A stretch of DNA of 64,000 nt, from contig OU015495.1 in assembly GCA_907164885.2 (NCBI GenBank), forward strand, positions 211,368,807 to 211,432,806. The letters run 5' to 3'. The DNA comes from Dolomedes plantarius. Lineage: Eukaryota; Arthropoda; Arachnida; Araneae; Dolomedidae. Numbering within the stretch: position 1 is the first letter of the stretch; each line of letters opens with the position of its first letter. The notes beneath the pieces are model-generated. The model did no database searches. It was given only the letters and a program-made list of their open reading frames with translations, and was not told the DNA's origin. A program made the translations under genes and the position numbers. This document shows positions 1-12,272 of the stretch, piece after piece.

Positions 1-190
1 AATTTAATTCCCAATCCCCCTTTAAATTTAGAATAATCATTCTTTTCCCACTAAATCCTTTACAACTTTCCCCCCCCCGTCCCCCTGAAGGCGTGCACAC
101 AAGGAGTAGCTAATTCCATGTGGCAACGCCTCAGAAGAGCAAAATCATCAAATCAGTCAACTGGAAAACATGCTGAGTAGGGACGTCTCC
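1..190 (+). repeat. Dispersed repeat A, copy 1 (cut by window start)
   Basis: This stretch is nearly identical to the reverse complement of 1756-1945 and is clearly related to 8095-8330 and to 13320-13355. Shared landmarks are the CCCCTTTAAATTT block, a poly-C tract followed by GTCCCCCTGAAGGCG, the string GGAGTAGCTAATTCCATGTG, and an inner end at TGCTGAGTAGGGACGTC. It has no coding potential. The left end lies outside the window, so full length is unknown. Confidence 0.75.
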
Positions 191-1755
191 CCACACATCA
201 AGGATCCCAATGAACCCCATTATTAAAACCAAATGCCCCTCGTTATAACACCTGGATAATCTCTTTCTGAGCTGTGAGACCTGGAGCAGTGGTTTTTTTA
301 AAAAAAAATACACAGTTTACAATACTTTACAACTTACATTAAAAGATTCTTGAGTTGTACAGTATATTATTATATCACTGATGACTTGAAACAAAATAGG
401 AAGATATTACAACATTATATCAAAATATATCACCATAAATATTCAAAATATCACCTTAATTATACCAAAATATCATCTCAATAAGACATAACCTGAAAAT
501 AATGTCACTTCAAAATCTCATTTAGGGATCTTTTATTATTATTATTATTATTACCATTATTATTAAATTAAATTAATAGAATAAAAATGTTGACCATTAA
601 CGTGGACTGTCAGTAGTATTTTTCAATTTAAAGTCCATGCTTTAATATTTTCATCAAATTCTTTGAGTGGTAATGTAATTGTCAGTCCTGTAAGCTGTCC
701 ACTCGCCCTCTATTTTACAGCAGTTCCAGTTTACATTGCTACAAATATTGAATTTATTTACACAGAATATGGTAATATGAAAATGGACGTAAAATGAAAA
801 GAACAATTAACTATGAAAAACAAAAGAAACTGCGGTCGACCGTCTTGCTTGGAGGCCTCCTGGAACCAATTATCCCTGTAAGACTCAAAGACAAAAACAT
901 ATTATTGGTTGAAAAAGAATATAAACATTTTATCCTTTTTTCCCATGGGAATTTTCTCATTTACCTCTGTTTATTGAATATCACAAAATTTTTACATCGA
1001 TTCAACTAACTTATTTTTCATTTAAAGCTCTTTTACCTTCGACTTACTTATGAAATACAAACATATGAAATTACACATGAAATTCAAAATACTCTACATA
1101 TTATTTATACTTCAAATATACTACATATTATTTATACTTCCATAACACAAAACTCTGATTCAAATTTATCACAATTCAAAGTTATCAAACATTTTATAAT
1201 TTACACTTCATTCACCTTAATATTTCACAATGATAGATTCATTATGTAAAACAATTCACTTCTGGTACTGGTGTACCACTCCTTCATCTGTGTACATTCA
1301 GTTTAATTCAAGGTGTATGTTTTTGTTTGTGTGTGTTTGTGTAGTTGAGTGAACAAGTGTATAGTTGGGTCAGAGGAGAGCAGGTTCAACAATTTCCCAC
1401 CGTCTTAACCACAACCGACAACTCTAAACAAAATTCAGAGTGAAAAATTGGTGCGTATAGTGCACGACACCGAAACTCTAGGTTGGGAAAGGCTCAAAAG
1501 AGACCAGTATTCACTCACTGACTCCAGAAATAGGAAAGGATTTAACACCCAGCCAACCAAGAGGAAAAGGGTAATCCGTTCACTCATGAATTCCAGTGGG
1601 GAAAACATGAGTCAACAGAAACCTGAAGGAAAAGGGAGGACAAAGGAGCGGTCCACCCACAGCCTGTCTTTGGTCATTATTTGTTTATCTTGGATTAACT
1701 CAGCACCTAAAGTGACTGACACGTAGAATTGCTTATATACAAGTGATTAGGTAAT
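191..1755. other. AT-rich spacer between inverted A repeats, no gene seen
   Basis: About 1.56 kb of AT-rich sequence with an ATT trinucleotide run near 533-553. Short open frames exist (for example 794-1009 and 1448-1726), but they show no recognisable motif. If the inverted A copies are the ends of one element, this is its core, and it would be non-coding. Confidence 0.5.
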
Positions 1756-2040
1756 TGGGACGTCCCTACTTAGCATGTTTTCCAGTTGGCTGATTTGATG
1801 ATTTTGCTCTTCTGAGGCGTTGCCAAATGGAATTAGCTACTCCTTGTGTGCGCGCCTTCAGGGGGACGGGGGGGGGGAAGTTGTAAAGGATTTAGTGGGA
1901 AAAGAATGATTATTCTAAATTTAAAGGGGACTTGGGAATTAAATTATATTCGTGGCGTAATTCGCCTCTAATTGTACGTATTCAAAGACGCGAATTGGGA
2001 AAGGGAAATTCCCTTTTTTATATAATCTTCGCTCGCCTCT
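1756..2040 (-). repeat. Dispersed repeat A, copy 2 (inverted)
   Basis: The part at 1756-1945 mirrors 1-190. The copy then continues to about 2040, where it still resembles the upstream part of the 7748-8335 and 12905-13360 copies (a GGGAATTCCC-like block, then a CGCCACGAA-like block). It therefore forms a tail-to-tail inverted pair with the repeat at the window start. Confidence 0.7.
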
Positions 2041-2406
2041 GAGTTCTGCGGTCGAGGAGGAACGTTTACATTTTAGCCTTGAAAGATGTCTGTTTCGGTC
2101 TCTGCGCATGTCCAAGCAGAGTTGGCCCGCGGAGATGCCCACGAATTTGGTGAGAGCACGGAATAGAAGTCGATGCCATCAGACGTGTTTCGCCGCGGCT
2201 CTAAAAAAGAAATGGCGAATAACTAAATGCGTAGATCTGGAAAGGTGGTATTATGACAAAGAATAAAACTGGATTAAATTGAACTGATGCCTGCTCAATT
2301 ATTGATTGGATTACTTTTGCTACACCACCGGATATACCATGACTGCCATAGTTTGTAAGATGACGGGCGTAGCCCTACGCGTGTCATATATATATATATA
2401 TATATA
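2041..2406. other. Unassigned spacer ending in a short TA run
   Basis: No motif or frame is recognised. The last bases are a short (TA)n run that supplies the TA target site of the adjacent Tc1-like element. Confidence 0.4.
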
Positions 2407-3799
2407 CACTCATGGACAAAAAAATTAGCGCACCAAGAAGGAGTCGTCAAAATGAAACGAAATTTTACATACGTAATGACTACTTTGATATAAATAAATA
2501 ATAAGAAAATCAAAGAAAAGGATAATTTATTTCAGAGAAAAAGGCAAAAGAACGGAGGAGTTAATACTCCGTTGGACACCCTCTAGCGCGAATGCACGAT
2601 GCGATACGATCGGGCATTGAGTTATACAAGTTCTGTATGATGTCGTGAGACATTTCGTATCATATTTGCTGTAACCTTGCATCTAGTTCGTTCAAACTCG
2701 AAAGATGCCCAACTCGTCGACCCAAATGATCCCAGATATGCTCGATTGGAGACAAATCTGGGGATCGGGCAGGCCAAGGAAGGGTAGTAACAGCGCGGAG
2801 ACAGTCTTGTGACATCCTTGCCGTAGAGGCCGAGCATTGTCTTGTTGAAAAATGGCTCCTGGGAGCCGTTGCATGAGTGGCAAGACATGTGGTTGCAGGA
2901 TTTCATGAACATACCGCTGGGCTGTCATGGTGCCACGGAACAATACTAGGGGTGACCGTCTATTGTAGGCAATGGCACCCCATACCATCACACCAGCTGT
3001 GGAAGCGATGTGTCACTGTACAGCAAAGACAGGATTGAAGCGTTCACCACGGGCTCTCCACACACGAACACGATTGTCATCACTGCCGAGATTGAATCTG
3101 GATTCGTCGCTAAAGACGACCTGGTTCCATTCCGCTGCAGTCCAGTTTCCTCGTGCGCGACAAAACTCCAAACGGAGGCGTCGATGGGTGGGCGTCAAGG
3201 GCAGCACACGTAATGGGCGCCGCGATACCAACTGTCCTTCAGCCAGACGCCTTCGTATGGTTCGAGAAGACACAGAGGCCCCTAGTGAAGGTGCTACCTG
3301 TGCCTGGATGACGGCCGATGAAGCAGTTGGCTGTACGCGTGCATTTCTTACGATGTGGCGGTCTTCTCGACGACTGGTCTGTCGAGGGCGTCCTGAGCCT
3401 GGTCTTCGTGTACATGACATATCTCGGGTCCACTGGTCCCAAAACCTCCTCACAACACAATCAGAGCGGCCTAATTGACGAGCTACTCGCCTAGCTGACG
3501 ACCCAGCTTCCATCATCCCGACGATTCTCCCCCTCTCAAACTGCGACAACTGCTTATATTGTCTTCGAACACGGCGTAAGGGCATGTCTATCTCAGCTCT
3601 TCCTTTGTAAATGATTCAGCACACTCAAACGAGCTTTGGTTACCTGTTTTATACTCCACAGATTACGATGTTCAACGCCCTCTACCGGCTATACGCTGCA
3701 TTTCTAATCATTTGCATATCTCCCCGACATGTACCTTCATTGCAAGTTTCGTTACGATCCCGCAATTATTTCTTGGTGCGCTAATTTTTTTGTCCATGA

Positions 3800-3802
<3 letters not shown>
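2407..3802 (-). mobile_element. Tc1-like transposon, family 1, copy 1
   Basis: The ends are inverted: CACTCATGGACAAAAAAATT on the left and its complement on the right, extending about 35 bp through the AGCGCACCAAGAA block. TA dinucleotides flank both ends (2405-2406 and 3803-3804), as expected for Tc1/mariner insertion. A transposase relic runs leftward through most of the 1396 bp. A second copy of the family lies at 45852-47264. Both flanks are TA microsatellite. Confidence 0.93.
2561..3585 (-). pseudogene. Tc1-like transposase, family 1, disabled
   Basis: The frame would give about 341 aa and cut-and-paste DNA transposase activity. The first 190 codons are open. They contain a first helix-turn-helix (about residues 16-52), a GRPR AT-hook-like motif (65-68), a second helix-turn-helix (about 73-117) and the first catalytic Asp at 160 in VVFSDESRF. 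Three lesions follow: TGA at codon 191 where the other copy has an Arg codon, a 1-bp deletion just after the second catalytic motif QQDNARP, and TGA in place of a Trp codon near the C-terminus. The SPDLSPIEHIW block with the third acidic residue is still readable in the shifted frame. The Met at 3585 is conserved in copy 2. The copy is dead, but its ends could still be mobilised by a related enzyme. Confidence 0.9.

Positions 3803-3855
<53 letters not shown>
3803..3855. repeat. TA microsatellite
   Basis: A (TA)n run with occasional TG abuts the right end of the Tc1-like element and the start of repeat B. It probably grew from, or hosted, the TA target site. Confidence 0.9.
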
Positions 3856-3857
<2 letters not shown>

Positions 3858-4707
3858 GTAACAGGAAATCCCGGCCTTCTCTAAATTTACATTTACAGTG
3901 TATTCTAAATTCTCTTTTTAATAAAGCACGACCCCTTTTCCAAAAATTGCAACCTAAAAGTAAAGTAAGTATAATTTATATTAGCCCTGCAGATCATTAA
4001 GCAGGCATGTGAAGTATCTGTGCCTGGTCACATCATCACAAGTCAATAACATCCCCAGATATGAGTGTTCAAAGTTTATGAGATTTCGAATGTCAGTATA
4101 GTGTCAAAATTCTTGAAGAGCCCTCAAACCACTCTGAAGTTATGTCTCTTATAACGTCAAAAACCCCACTTTGCAAGAACTTTATGGCCACTTATCCTAC
4201 GCCCAGGTCAACAGTTCGCGGTTTTAAAAAGCGTGGGATCTAGCAGTAAAGTCCCCGATAAACTTAAGTGGACACGTGAACTCCACGAATCTGAAGTCGC
4301 CCAATTTAAAATTAAGTAGTTTAGGTCCTCTGGCGTCAATATCGCAAAACACCCATTTAATATTGCATGACCAGAAGACTTTTCTCTCTCTTCGTTTCTA
4401 ACTCTTGTTGCTGTCGGACCTACTGTCCACAGTCCGGTGGTTACAACGCTTTTCTCTTAACTCTCCAATGTAAGCACTGCTGTTTTTACGTCTCGTCCTG
4501 GCATGGACGCCGGACAAGTCATGTGGCCACTGCAGCTAATACCTTCGTAATGATTCATAATTGAATAAAGGTGATTTCCTGTGTTCTTCTTCTCTGGATC
4601 CATGTGTTTATCTCCAAAATTTCGTAAGTGCTTCCCTGGATCAACACTTCGCCCGACTGCATCACTCCTCGTACCCTTGTGCTAAACTTTCCAAATGTGA
4701 TTATTAT

Positions 4708-4710
<3 letters not shown>
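3856..4710 (-). repeat. Dispersed repeat B, copy 1
   Basis: This copy of about 855 bp aligns end to end, in inverse orientation, with 13515-14393 and 33343-34207. Shared landmarks include the terminal palindrome GTGATAATAATCAC, a GGACGGGACGC block, GCAATATTAAATGGGTGTTT, and the opposite end CTTGTTAC. No convincing terminal inverted repeats and no protein family are seen. It is probably a non-autonomous element of unknown class. A TA or compound CA/TA/TG array abuts each end. Confidence 0.8.

Positions 4711-4774
<64 letters not shown>
4710..4774. repeat. Compound CA/TA/TG microsatellite
   Basis: (CA)n passes into (TA)n and then (TG)n, giving a self-complementary array next to repeat B. Open frames read here are only low-complexity Tyr/Ile and His/Thr strings. 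Confidence 0.95.
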
Positions 4775-5424
4775 TTGTTTATCAGTATCAAATTTGGAAT
4801 AAATTATTACTTTTTTCCTATATAGGAATCTTTCAATAGTATGTAATAAAGCAATGCGACACCTTAACAAAGAAAATATTTAAATTGAAAGCACAATGAA
4901 GAAATTTTTTTTATTTTAACAAGGTAAACATTTTCAATCGGTATTTTCTGCCTCATTATTGCATTTAATGATACACACATCTCGCGATATATGCTATCGA
5001 AAATACGTATCTTCCTCCTGATAATGATGAATCAACTCTCTGCTAATTTTTACAGCAACTCAAATTTAAAAGAATCTCCAAATTTACGTGCAATTAATCT
5101 CTTGTTCAACTTAATGAAACGTAAGCTTTCTTACAGAGGTGAAACAAAGTAGTCTGTTCTGAATAATCGTTGAACGCACACATTGATTAATGATGATGTG
5201 TGGTAATTTGAACTCGTCCAGATAATTAATTTATTTGCCGGGATTGTGGATTTTTCGAAAGATTAATAGCTACCAATTGCTCGAATATCTTTTAAGGTGA
5301 ACTTTTATTTCAGAATAAAATTCATTTTCTGTGAAGAGGAATGGAAACATCAGTGAAACTTTTCAAACGTGCTTCGTGCTGCTCATACAAACGAGAATAT
5401 TTTAAGAGAAGATACAAGTTAATA
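4775..5424. other. AT-rich spacer, nothing recognised
   Basis: 650 bp with no open frame of note, no repeat partner in this window that I noticed, and no RNA-like fold. It ends in the TA at 5423-5424 that serves as target site for the next transposon. Confidence 0.4.
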
Positions 5425-6834
5425 CACTGCTGGCCACTGTAAATGCAACACCCTGAAGGAAATATGCAAATAACATGAAATTTACAATATGCATTAGCGG
5501 AGGTGAAATATGCAAATGATTAGAATTTCAGAGCAGACGCACATCACGCGCGCCTGTGGCGCCACTTCAAAGCGCTATTTAAGGCTTGGAGATTTCGACG
5601 ATTTCAAGTTCGGCAATTGTGTTTTTCTTGTGGTTTATTCAAAAAAAACGATCAATTATGCCTCGTCGAAAACAGCGATCATCTTTTGATCAAGTATCCG
5701 AGTTCGACAGAGGAAGGATAGTGGCCTACCGAGATTGTGGATTATCTTTCAGGGAAATCGGCAGTCGTGTTGGACGAAACCAAACAACTGTAATGCGGAT
5801 ATGTGATCGTTGGATGCAGGAGGGTACGACGGACTGGCGTGTTCGATCGCATCCACCTCAGCGCACCACTTCATGTGATGACAGGCAAATTGTGCGCATG
5901 GCAGTGACGGATCGCTCAGTCACATCACGAACCATAGCACAGCACATGCAGTCTGTAACGCATCATCCAGTGTCTGCGCGTACCATTCGACGCCGTTTAC
6001 AGCAGAGTGGTCTGTCCGCAAGACGTCCATTGCTTTGTCTACCCTTGACGCAGAACCACAGACGTCTCCGCCGCCAATGGTGCGATGACAGAAGGATGTG
6101 GACGGCAGAATGGAATGAAATTGTCTTTACTGACGAGTCACGCTTCTGTCTGCAACACCACGATGGTCGCATTCGAGTCTGGAGACACCGTGAAGAGAGG
6201 ATGCTGAACAGCTGCATTATGCACCATCCCACTGGTCCTGCACCGGGTATTATGGTATGGGGCGGTATTGGATATCACTCTCGCACACCTCTAGTACGCA
6301 TTGCCGGTACTTTAAACAGCCAGCGCTACATCTCCGAGGTGTTGGAACCAGTTGTCCTTCCTTACCTTCAGGGCTTGCCCACAGCCATATTTCAACAGGA
6401 TAATGCGCTTCCACACGTGGCACGCATTGTCCAACGGTTCTTCGTCAATCGCCAGATTGAATTGCTTCCCTGGCCGCCTCGCTCTCCGGATCTTTCGCCG
6501 ATAGAAAACATGTGGTATATGGGTGCTCTACGATTGACCCAGATTCCATCCCCAGCTGCCTCAGCAGATCAACTTTGGCAACGTGTGGAAGCTGCTTGGT
6601 CTGCCGTACCCCAAGAACTCATCCAAAATCTCTTTGAATCAATGCCGAGGCGTGTGGCAGCGGGGATCTCCAACAATGGCGGCTACTCTGGCTACTGATT
6701 TTGGCACGAACCACACTTCACAGAAGTCTATAAATTTAATCATTTGATACTTGGTCAACATGTTATCTACAAAATAAATTTTGTTGTGATATCTCTTGTC
6801 TTTCTTGGTGTTGCAATTTGGGTGGCCAGCAGTG
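5425..6834 (+). mobile_element. Tc1-like transposon, family 2, copy 1 (complete)
   Basis: 1410 bp. The left end CACTGCTGGCCACTGTAAAT matches the inverted right end, which finishes GGTGGCCAGCAGTG, over about 30 imperfect bp that include a GCAACACC block. TA lies immediately outside each end (5423-5424 and 6835-6836). The element encodes one open transposase. A second complete copy lies at 16681-18083, and an old 3' fragment at about 49370-49528. A large CA/TA/TG array starts directly at the right target duplication. Confidence 0.95.
5658..6698 (+). CDS. Tc1-family DD34E transposase, apparently intact
   Basis: A cut-and-paste transposase of 346 aa that would bind the element's inverted ends and insert at TA. 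An N-terminal helix-turn-helix covers about residues 16-52 (FDRGRIV...VGRNQTTVMRICDRW) and a second about 75-118. The catalytic triad is Asp159 (FTDESRF), Asp248 (FQQDNA) and Glu283 (SPIENMW), with 34 residues between the last two, which defines DD34E. The motif WPPRSPDLSPIE is typical of Tc1. I start at the Met at 5658, not the upstream in-frame Met at 5586, because 5658 matches the start of the other copy and the extra 24 codons are not conserved. Odd points: a Leu replaces Arg in the usual DNARPH motif (residue 251), and Tyr replaces Ser just after ENMW. No intron is apparent. Activity is unknown. Confidence 0.93.
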   Translation: MPRRKQRSSFDQVSEFDRGRIVAYRDCGLSFREIGSRVGRNQTTVMRICDRWMQEGTTDWRVRSHPPQRTTSCDDRQIVRMAVTDRSVTSRTIAQHMQSVTHHPVSARTIRRRLQQSGLSARRPLLCLPLTQNHRRLRRQWCDDRRMWTAEWNEIVFTDESRFCLQHHDGRIRVWRHREERMLNSCIMHHPTGPAPGIMVWGGIGYHSRTPLVRIAGTLNSQRYISEVLEPVVLPYLQGLPTAIFQQDNALPHVARIVQRFFVNRQIELLPWPPRSPDLSPIENMWYMGALRLTQIPSPAASADQLWQRVEAAWSAVPQELIQNLFESMPRRVAAGISNNGGYSGY

Positions 6835-7585
<751 letters not shown>

Positions 7586-7605
<20 letters not shown>

Positions 7606-7610
7606 CATAG

Positions 7611-7649
<39 letters not shown>

Positions 7650-7654
7650 TATCT
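7586..7654. repeat. CA/TA microsatellite
   Basis: (CA)n with a GA interruption, then (TA)n. It separates repeat D from a copy of the short repeat shared with 12198-12272. Confidence 0.9.
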
Positions 7655-7663
7655 GACGAGCCA

Positions 7664-7735
7664 GGATAAATGGCAGCCCGAAGCGTGTTCTTTCTGTCCT
7701 AAATCCCTCTTAAACTCCTTAATACTTATTAATAA
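7664..7735 (+). repeat. Short dispersed repeat (partner at 12198-12272)
   Basis: The block GGCAGCCCGAAGCGTGTTCT and the following TCCTAAATCCCTCTTAAACT are repeated in direct orientation at 12198-12272. It lies directly upstream of an A copy, so it may be part of a longer A unit. Confidence 0.6.
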
Positions 7736-7747
7736 TATTGCAGTGAA

Positions 7748-8335
7748 TAAACGTAGGCCGTGGTAAATGATTACAAATTAATTACATCTAAATAGTTTAT
7801 TCCAAAAATTAAGCTACCCGATTCAATCTGTAATTAAAGTCCAAGAAATTCATCTCTCCCCACGTGACGCGTGACCGCACTGCTGAAAAATCTCCCGCTC
7901 TCTGCAATAATCCTTTGTTAAAACTTAGGCGCAAAACTTTCGTGCATGCCCACAAGAGCCTTGTTATGTATGCACCGAAGATGAGCTTTGGGCGTGACTA
8001 CGGATGTCAATCAAATCCAGAGGGGATTCCCCTGATTTTCTCAATGCGTTTCAAAATAAGAAACTAGCGGCTTTTTTGCTACAAAAATAAATTAATCCCA
8101 AAGCCCCCCTTTAAATTTAAATTAATTATTATTTCCCCAGTTAATTCCTTACAAATCCCCCCCGTCCCCTGAAAGCACGCACACAATGGAGTAGCTAATT
8201 CCATGTGGCAAAGATTCAGAAGAGAAAACACTAAAATTAAATTTCAAAATCCCAAATGACTATAAACCGAAAAGGATGCTGAGTAGGGCTGCAGTCCCCA
8301 GTCAACACAAATTAAATTAAAACCTAACCTAAAAA
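7748..8335 (+). repeat. Dispersed repeat A, copy 3
   Basis: It aligns with 12905-13360 (TTTGTTAAAACTTAGGCGCA, then a GGGATTCCCC block) and, in its second half, with 1-190 (CCCCCCTTTAAATTT, GGAGTAGCTAATTCCATGTG, ATGCTGAGTAGGG). It is the most complete copy of family A in the window and has no coding capacity. Confidence 0.7.
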
Positions 8336-9350
8336 TTTATCTATTCACGGCTAGCCAGATTGAATCGAGGTATTGATGCATTTTACACAAGTCTCCATTT
8401 GAGACACAATTGACATCGATGAAATATTAATCATTACATATCAAATTCCAAAATTTATAAAAATCACCGAAAGAACACATTTATCATCAAATCTTATTAC
8501 AGAAAAACACGATAATACCAACACTCAGTCCTTATTAACAAATGTAGAAGTCCAAATCTGTACAAGAAAATCCCACGGTGAAACAAGACAAAATAAAGAT
8601 ATTAGTTCACTACATCGGACGCTAGACATTATTCTTCATCTGTACACAAAACCCAAAAAAACACATCATATTTTTCCCGAATAACAACATAACTTTACAC
8701 TTGTTTTTATGAGATCCAAATTGATAAATATACACGAAGTATCTTAAAAGATAGTTTAAACTTAAAAAAAAAAAGACAACACACAAAGTTTAACCTCCTA
8801 AGTGGAGTCCAAAGGATGTTAGGCACCCAACATATAAAATCACTTAAGAAATGGATCTCTGAACTTCACATTATAATTTTTTTTATCAAAAATTCATCAT
8901 AAATTTTTTATCAACCTAATCAATAAAACCGAGAATACACAAATTGAATTTTAAAAATTTATGATAAACAGTAAATTAGAATTTAAAAGTATGGAATCAA
9001 CTTTCAAAATTATTTACACTACTCAAAACAGTTTTCTTTCTCAATTTGTATTCTTATGCACTTTTCATCATCGTTCGATGACCTACTTAAAACTAAACCT
9101 AATGAATTGAGGAGGGCATGTGAAAAAGGATCATGCCCGGTCAAGCATTAATCAGTTACTGTATTGACAAAATATGTTAAAAACTCACGTTTTTCAATAT
9201 TCTAGCAAAATCTTACCATTTTCAAGATTAAATATTTCGTAAACCTTCATATCTTACATTACTACAAATTTCACACCTCATTTTTTTTGTTTTAGATCAC
9301 ACAATCAATAAAATTTATTTCAATACAGTAAAATACCCAACAATCAGAGG

Positions 9351-9470
9351 CCCTCCTCATTAATTTGTCGGCGACCAAAAATATACACTATAAAAACACT
9401 TAACACAACATGTCTTCCTCATTAATTTACTAGTAATCAAAAATGCACTATAAAAACACTTATAATGTTT
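9351..9470 (+). repeat. Diverged tandem duplication, about 65-bp unit
   Basis: CCTCATTAATTT followed by an ATCAAAAATNCACTATAAAAACACTTA-type block occurs twice in a row. It is simple local duplication with no coding content. Confidence 0.6.
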
Positions 9471-10427
9471 ATCAAAAATGTAACTTAAAATAATACTTTA
9501 TGAAACTCAAATAAACACAAAAATATATACAGGGAATAAAACGATTAGCATCAAACCAGGAAACCAGAATCTGCAAAGATTTTTTAATTGTTCATAATTT
9601 AGCACATTACTTCGCTTTCCCACCCACCCCTCCCCAAGAAAAAGATAGAAACAATTTAATTTCATCATATAACAAATTTAAAGCTTTTCGAATTGTCAAA
9701 AATTCAATTAATTTATCTAGAAAACATGAAATAAGTCTTTCAAACTCAAAATTCTAATCACAATTCAAGCAAAACCTTCACAAAAACAACAAATTTTCAG
9801 CAGTCATTAAATCCGCTGAGAAAAATTGAAAAATGTTTACATTTTTTAGCACAAACCAATTTGAAAATGTGTGAGCTAATATTTCATTATATAACCCAAT
9901 CCTCAAGTTTGGACCAAAGTTTAACATACTCTTCAGTGAAACTGGGTGTGGAAGATTCTATGCTTATAAAAATTTGTATGGCTTTCAAAAATACAACAAT
10001 ACTCAATTATTTCAATAACATAAAAACTAATCTCATAAAAAAAAATAATATTCCTCAAAAAACCATATCTATAGTTAACACTCTGACACAGTATTTTAAA
10101 ACATCATCATTAAAAATTATTTTCATTTCCAACATTACTTTTCGAAAACAATCTTAACCCATTTCACATATAAAAGTTTAATAAAATTTCGCTTGCCCGA
10201 CTTTAATTATCCCGTCAAACAATAAAAAAATTAATTTAATTTCACTAATTTTGCTATCCAGCATGTTCAAATTTAATCTTCTTAACTTCCTTCAATCCTG
10301 GTGTATTTATCTGCCGAGGTGGTTTTAATCGTGATTGATTTTTTTTTATTCATCGTAATAACTTATAGTGTCATAACACTCACTTTACAGAATTCCGCAA
10401 CGTTGTTGTGTTTCAAACTTGCAATCC

Positions 10428-10491
10428 GCTGCCTGTTGCGTCGGGAAAAAAAAAATCACGCTGCCTGTTGCGTCGGGAAAAAAAAAACATA
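10428..10491 (+). repeat. 32-bp tandem duplication
   Basis: GCTGCCTGTTGCGTCGGG plus a poly-A tract is present twice back to back with a 32-bp period. It is near identical, so probably recent. Confidence 0.8.
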
Positions 10492-10696
10492 ACTTTCTTA
10501 TTTCAAGGTCTCACCGCAAAAAGCGCAGAGACATCGAGATTCGTTACGTCACTCGTTACGTTCACGATGACTCTCTCTGGGAGAAAAAACACATTGAAGA
10601 ACAAACGGTGTCCGCGATGATTAAGGCGTCTCACAACCTTTGACTACTGGGAAATTACCCTAAACATGATCAAAATCGAGCTACTGAAACTCCAAT

Positions 10697-10698
10697 AA

Positions 10699-10751
<53 letters not shown>
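10697..10751. repeat. TA microsatellite
   Basis: A pure (TA)n run of about 50 bp in an AT-rich setting. No transposon end was recognised next to it. Confidence 0.95.
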
Positions 10752-10755
<4 letters not shown>

Positions 10756-11584
10756 TTTGTTTTATATCAAAATTACAAGTCTTCAGTTATATTTTATACA
10801 AAAATAGAACTTCTAAAGCCATAAATAATTTTTAAATTTTATTTTTAAATGTACACATTACTAAAAAGGTAAAAAAATCATTGGATGTTTCGCTCATCAT
10901 AAAATTAAGAAATATGCATACAGAAACTATTTTTTGGTCAAATTAAATTAATAATACACTCAAGTTTAATGTAAAACCAAAAAAATATACAAAAAATATA
11001 GTTTAAATTGAAAAATTTACATAAAATTAAAAAAAAATTTTAATTTAGCAATTTTTTTAAAACATTTTCAAGTGTAAAAAATTTTTTTACAAATTTTTTT
11101 AAACATTTCTGGTTTTAGTGTGTAAAGAAGCTTATAATACAAATCTGATAAAAATTTTGTGTGTCTAGCACACATAGTTTGGGAGTAACAGTGCGCGCAA
11201 TCCAAAAATTCACATATTTGAGAAAACTGAAGTTAAAGTCGGAATAACATGGCTATAGCAATAGAGTAAGCTTTACATAAACTCTCATAACTCGAGAAAT
11301 AATGCAATTTTTTTTTTATGCGGTTTTTTGCATATTGTTCAGAAATGTCCCAAAAATCAGAATATGGCAAAAACCAAAAATCGATTTTTTGAAGTTTCAA
11401 AGGTTGTGAGCCCCCAAGACGAATCAACCCGACGAATGAAGAAAAATCTCAATGGCAAAGCCATCCTCGCCGCGCAACGTTATTGGCGCAACCGGACGTT
11501 TTTCCTCAGAGGACAAACTGCAGCAGACAAATCCATGTAAATCCACACTCAGAAGTAGGCGACATCATCTTGGTAGAATGTAAT
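10752..11584. other. AT-rich region, nothing firm
   Basis: Mostly A/T runs up to about 11400. The last 150 bp are more balanced and, read across the LINE insertion, have a coding-like look (a frame reading VGDIILVE), but this is too short to assign. Confidence 0.4.
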
Positions 11585-11594
11585 CCGGAACTGG

Positions 11595-11984
11595 GTATAC
11601 GCAGTCTGTGCTTTAGCAATTGATTTTATAGTTAAACTTTTATTGCCTTTTACAAATATATCTTTTTTATAATCTTTTTATCAATTTTATGTATCATCGT
11701 TTTTACCACCTTATATATCACCGTTTTTTATGACTTTTACATATCATCTTTCTATATTACCTTGTATATATTATTCTAACATGTTTATATATAATTTTTA
11801 TCATCCCTTTTATTCAGTTTTTTTCGGTTACTCGTTTTTATATTTATTAGTGTTGGTTAGAAATCTGTTTTTTCACCGTTGGTTCGAGCGTGGCGACTCT
11901 ATGTAATCTGTTTTTGCTCTAGTCTTGTGTTTGGCGCTTTATGTCCTATTTTGGATCGTGCGCCATAAAACCCCAACCAACCAA
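11595..11984 (+). mobile_element. 5'-truncated non-LTR retrotransposon 3' end
   Basis: A 390-bp insert bounded by a perfect 10-bp direct repeat, CCGGAACTGG, at 11585-11594 and 11985-11994. The insert ends GCGCCATAAAACCCC followed by three CAAC-type units, the kind of short repeated tail seen on LINE 3' ends. It has no open reading frame, so it would be only the 3' UTR of the parent element. Truncation plus a variable-length target duplication is the signature of target-primed reverse transcription. The family is not assigned. Confidence 0.75.
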
Positions 11985-12197
11985 CCGGAACTGGAACTCA
12001 GCACAACATTATTTTAGCTTCACCCAAAAGAACTCGTTACAGTTGAAAACACGCTGGAAATTTCCGCCAACGGATCAACGCTGTCACGAGGAAAGTGCTG
12101 AAAACCTGGACAAATTTTAATTTTTAACTTAAATTTTAAAGGTTGTGGGGTTAAAATTTTTTTTCCCTCGCGCTATTTCTAATCCTGTGCGACTGTT

Positions 12198-12272
12198 GAC
12201 GGGCCTTTCTAATGGCGGCCCGAAGCGTGTTCTTTCTGTCCTAAAACCCTCTTAAACTCCTTAATACTTATT
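12198..12272 (+). repeat. Short dispersed repeat (partner at 7664-7735)
   Basis: Direct-orientation partner of 7664-7735, sharing CCCGAAGCGTGTTCTTTCTG and the next 35 bp or so. Confidence 0.6.

Larger units (their letters stand above)
8336..10696. other. AT-rich region without recognised genes
   Basis: About 2.4 kb of strongly AT-biased sequence. Two local duplications are listed separately (9351-9470 and 10428-10491). Frames such as 9861-10157 are low-complexity and match no family I know. Confidence 0.5.

Noticed and set aside
2972..3478. 168-aa plus-strand frame across the family-1 transposase
   Set aside because: Shadow of the minus-strand transposase; it shows no protein family in this direction.
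9861..10157. 98-aa plus-strand frame
   Set aside because: AT-rich composition (Asn/Ile/Lys/Phe) without domain or homologue in memory.
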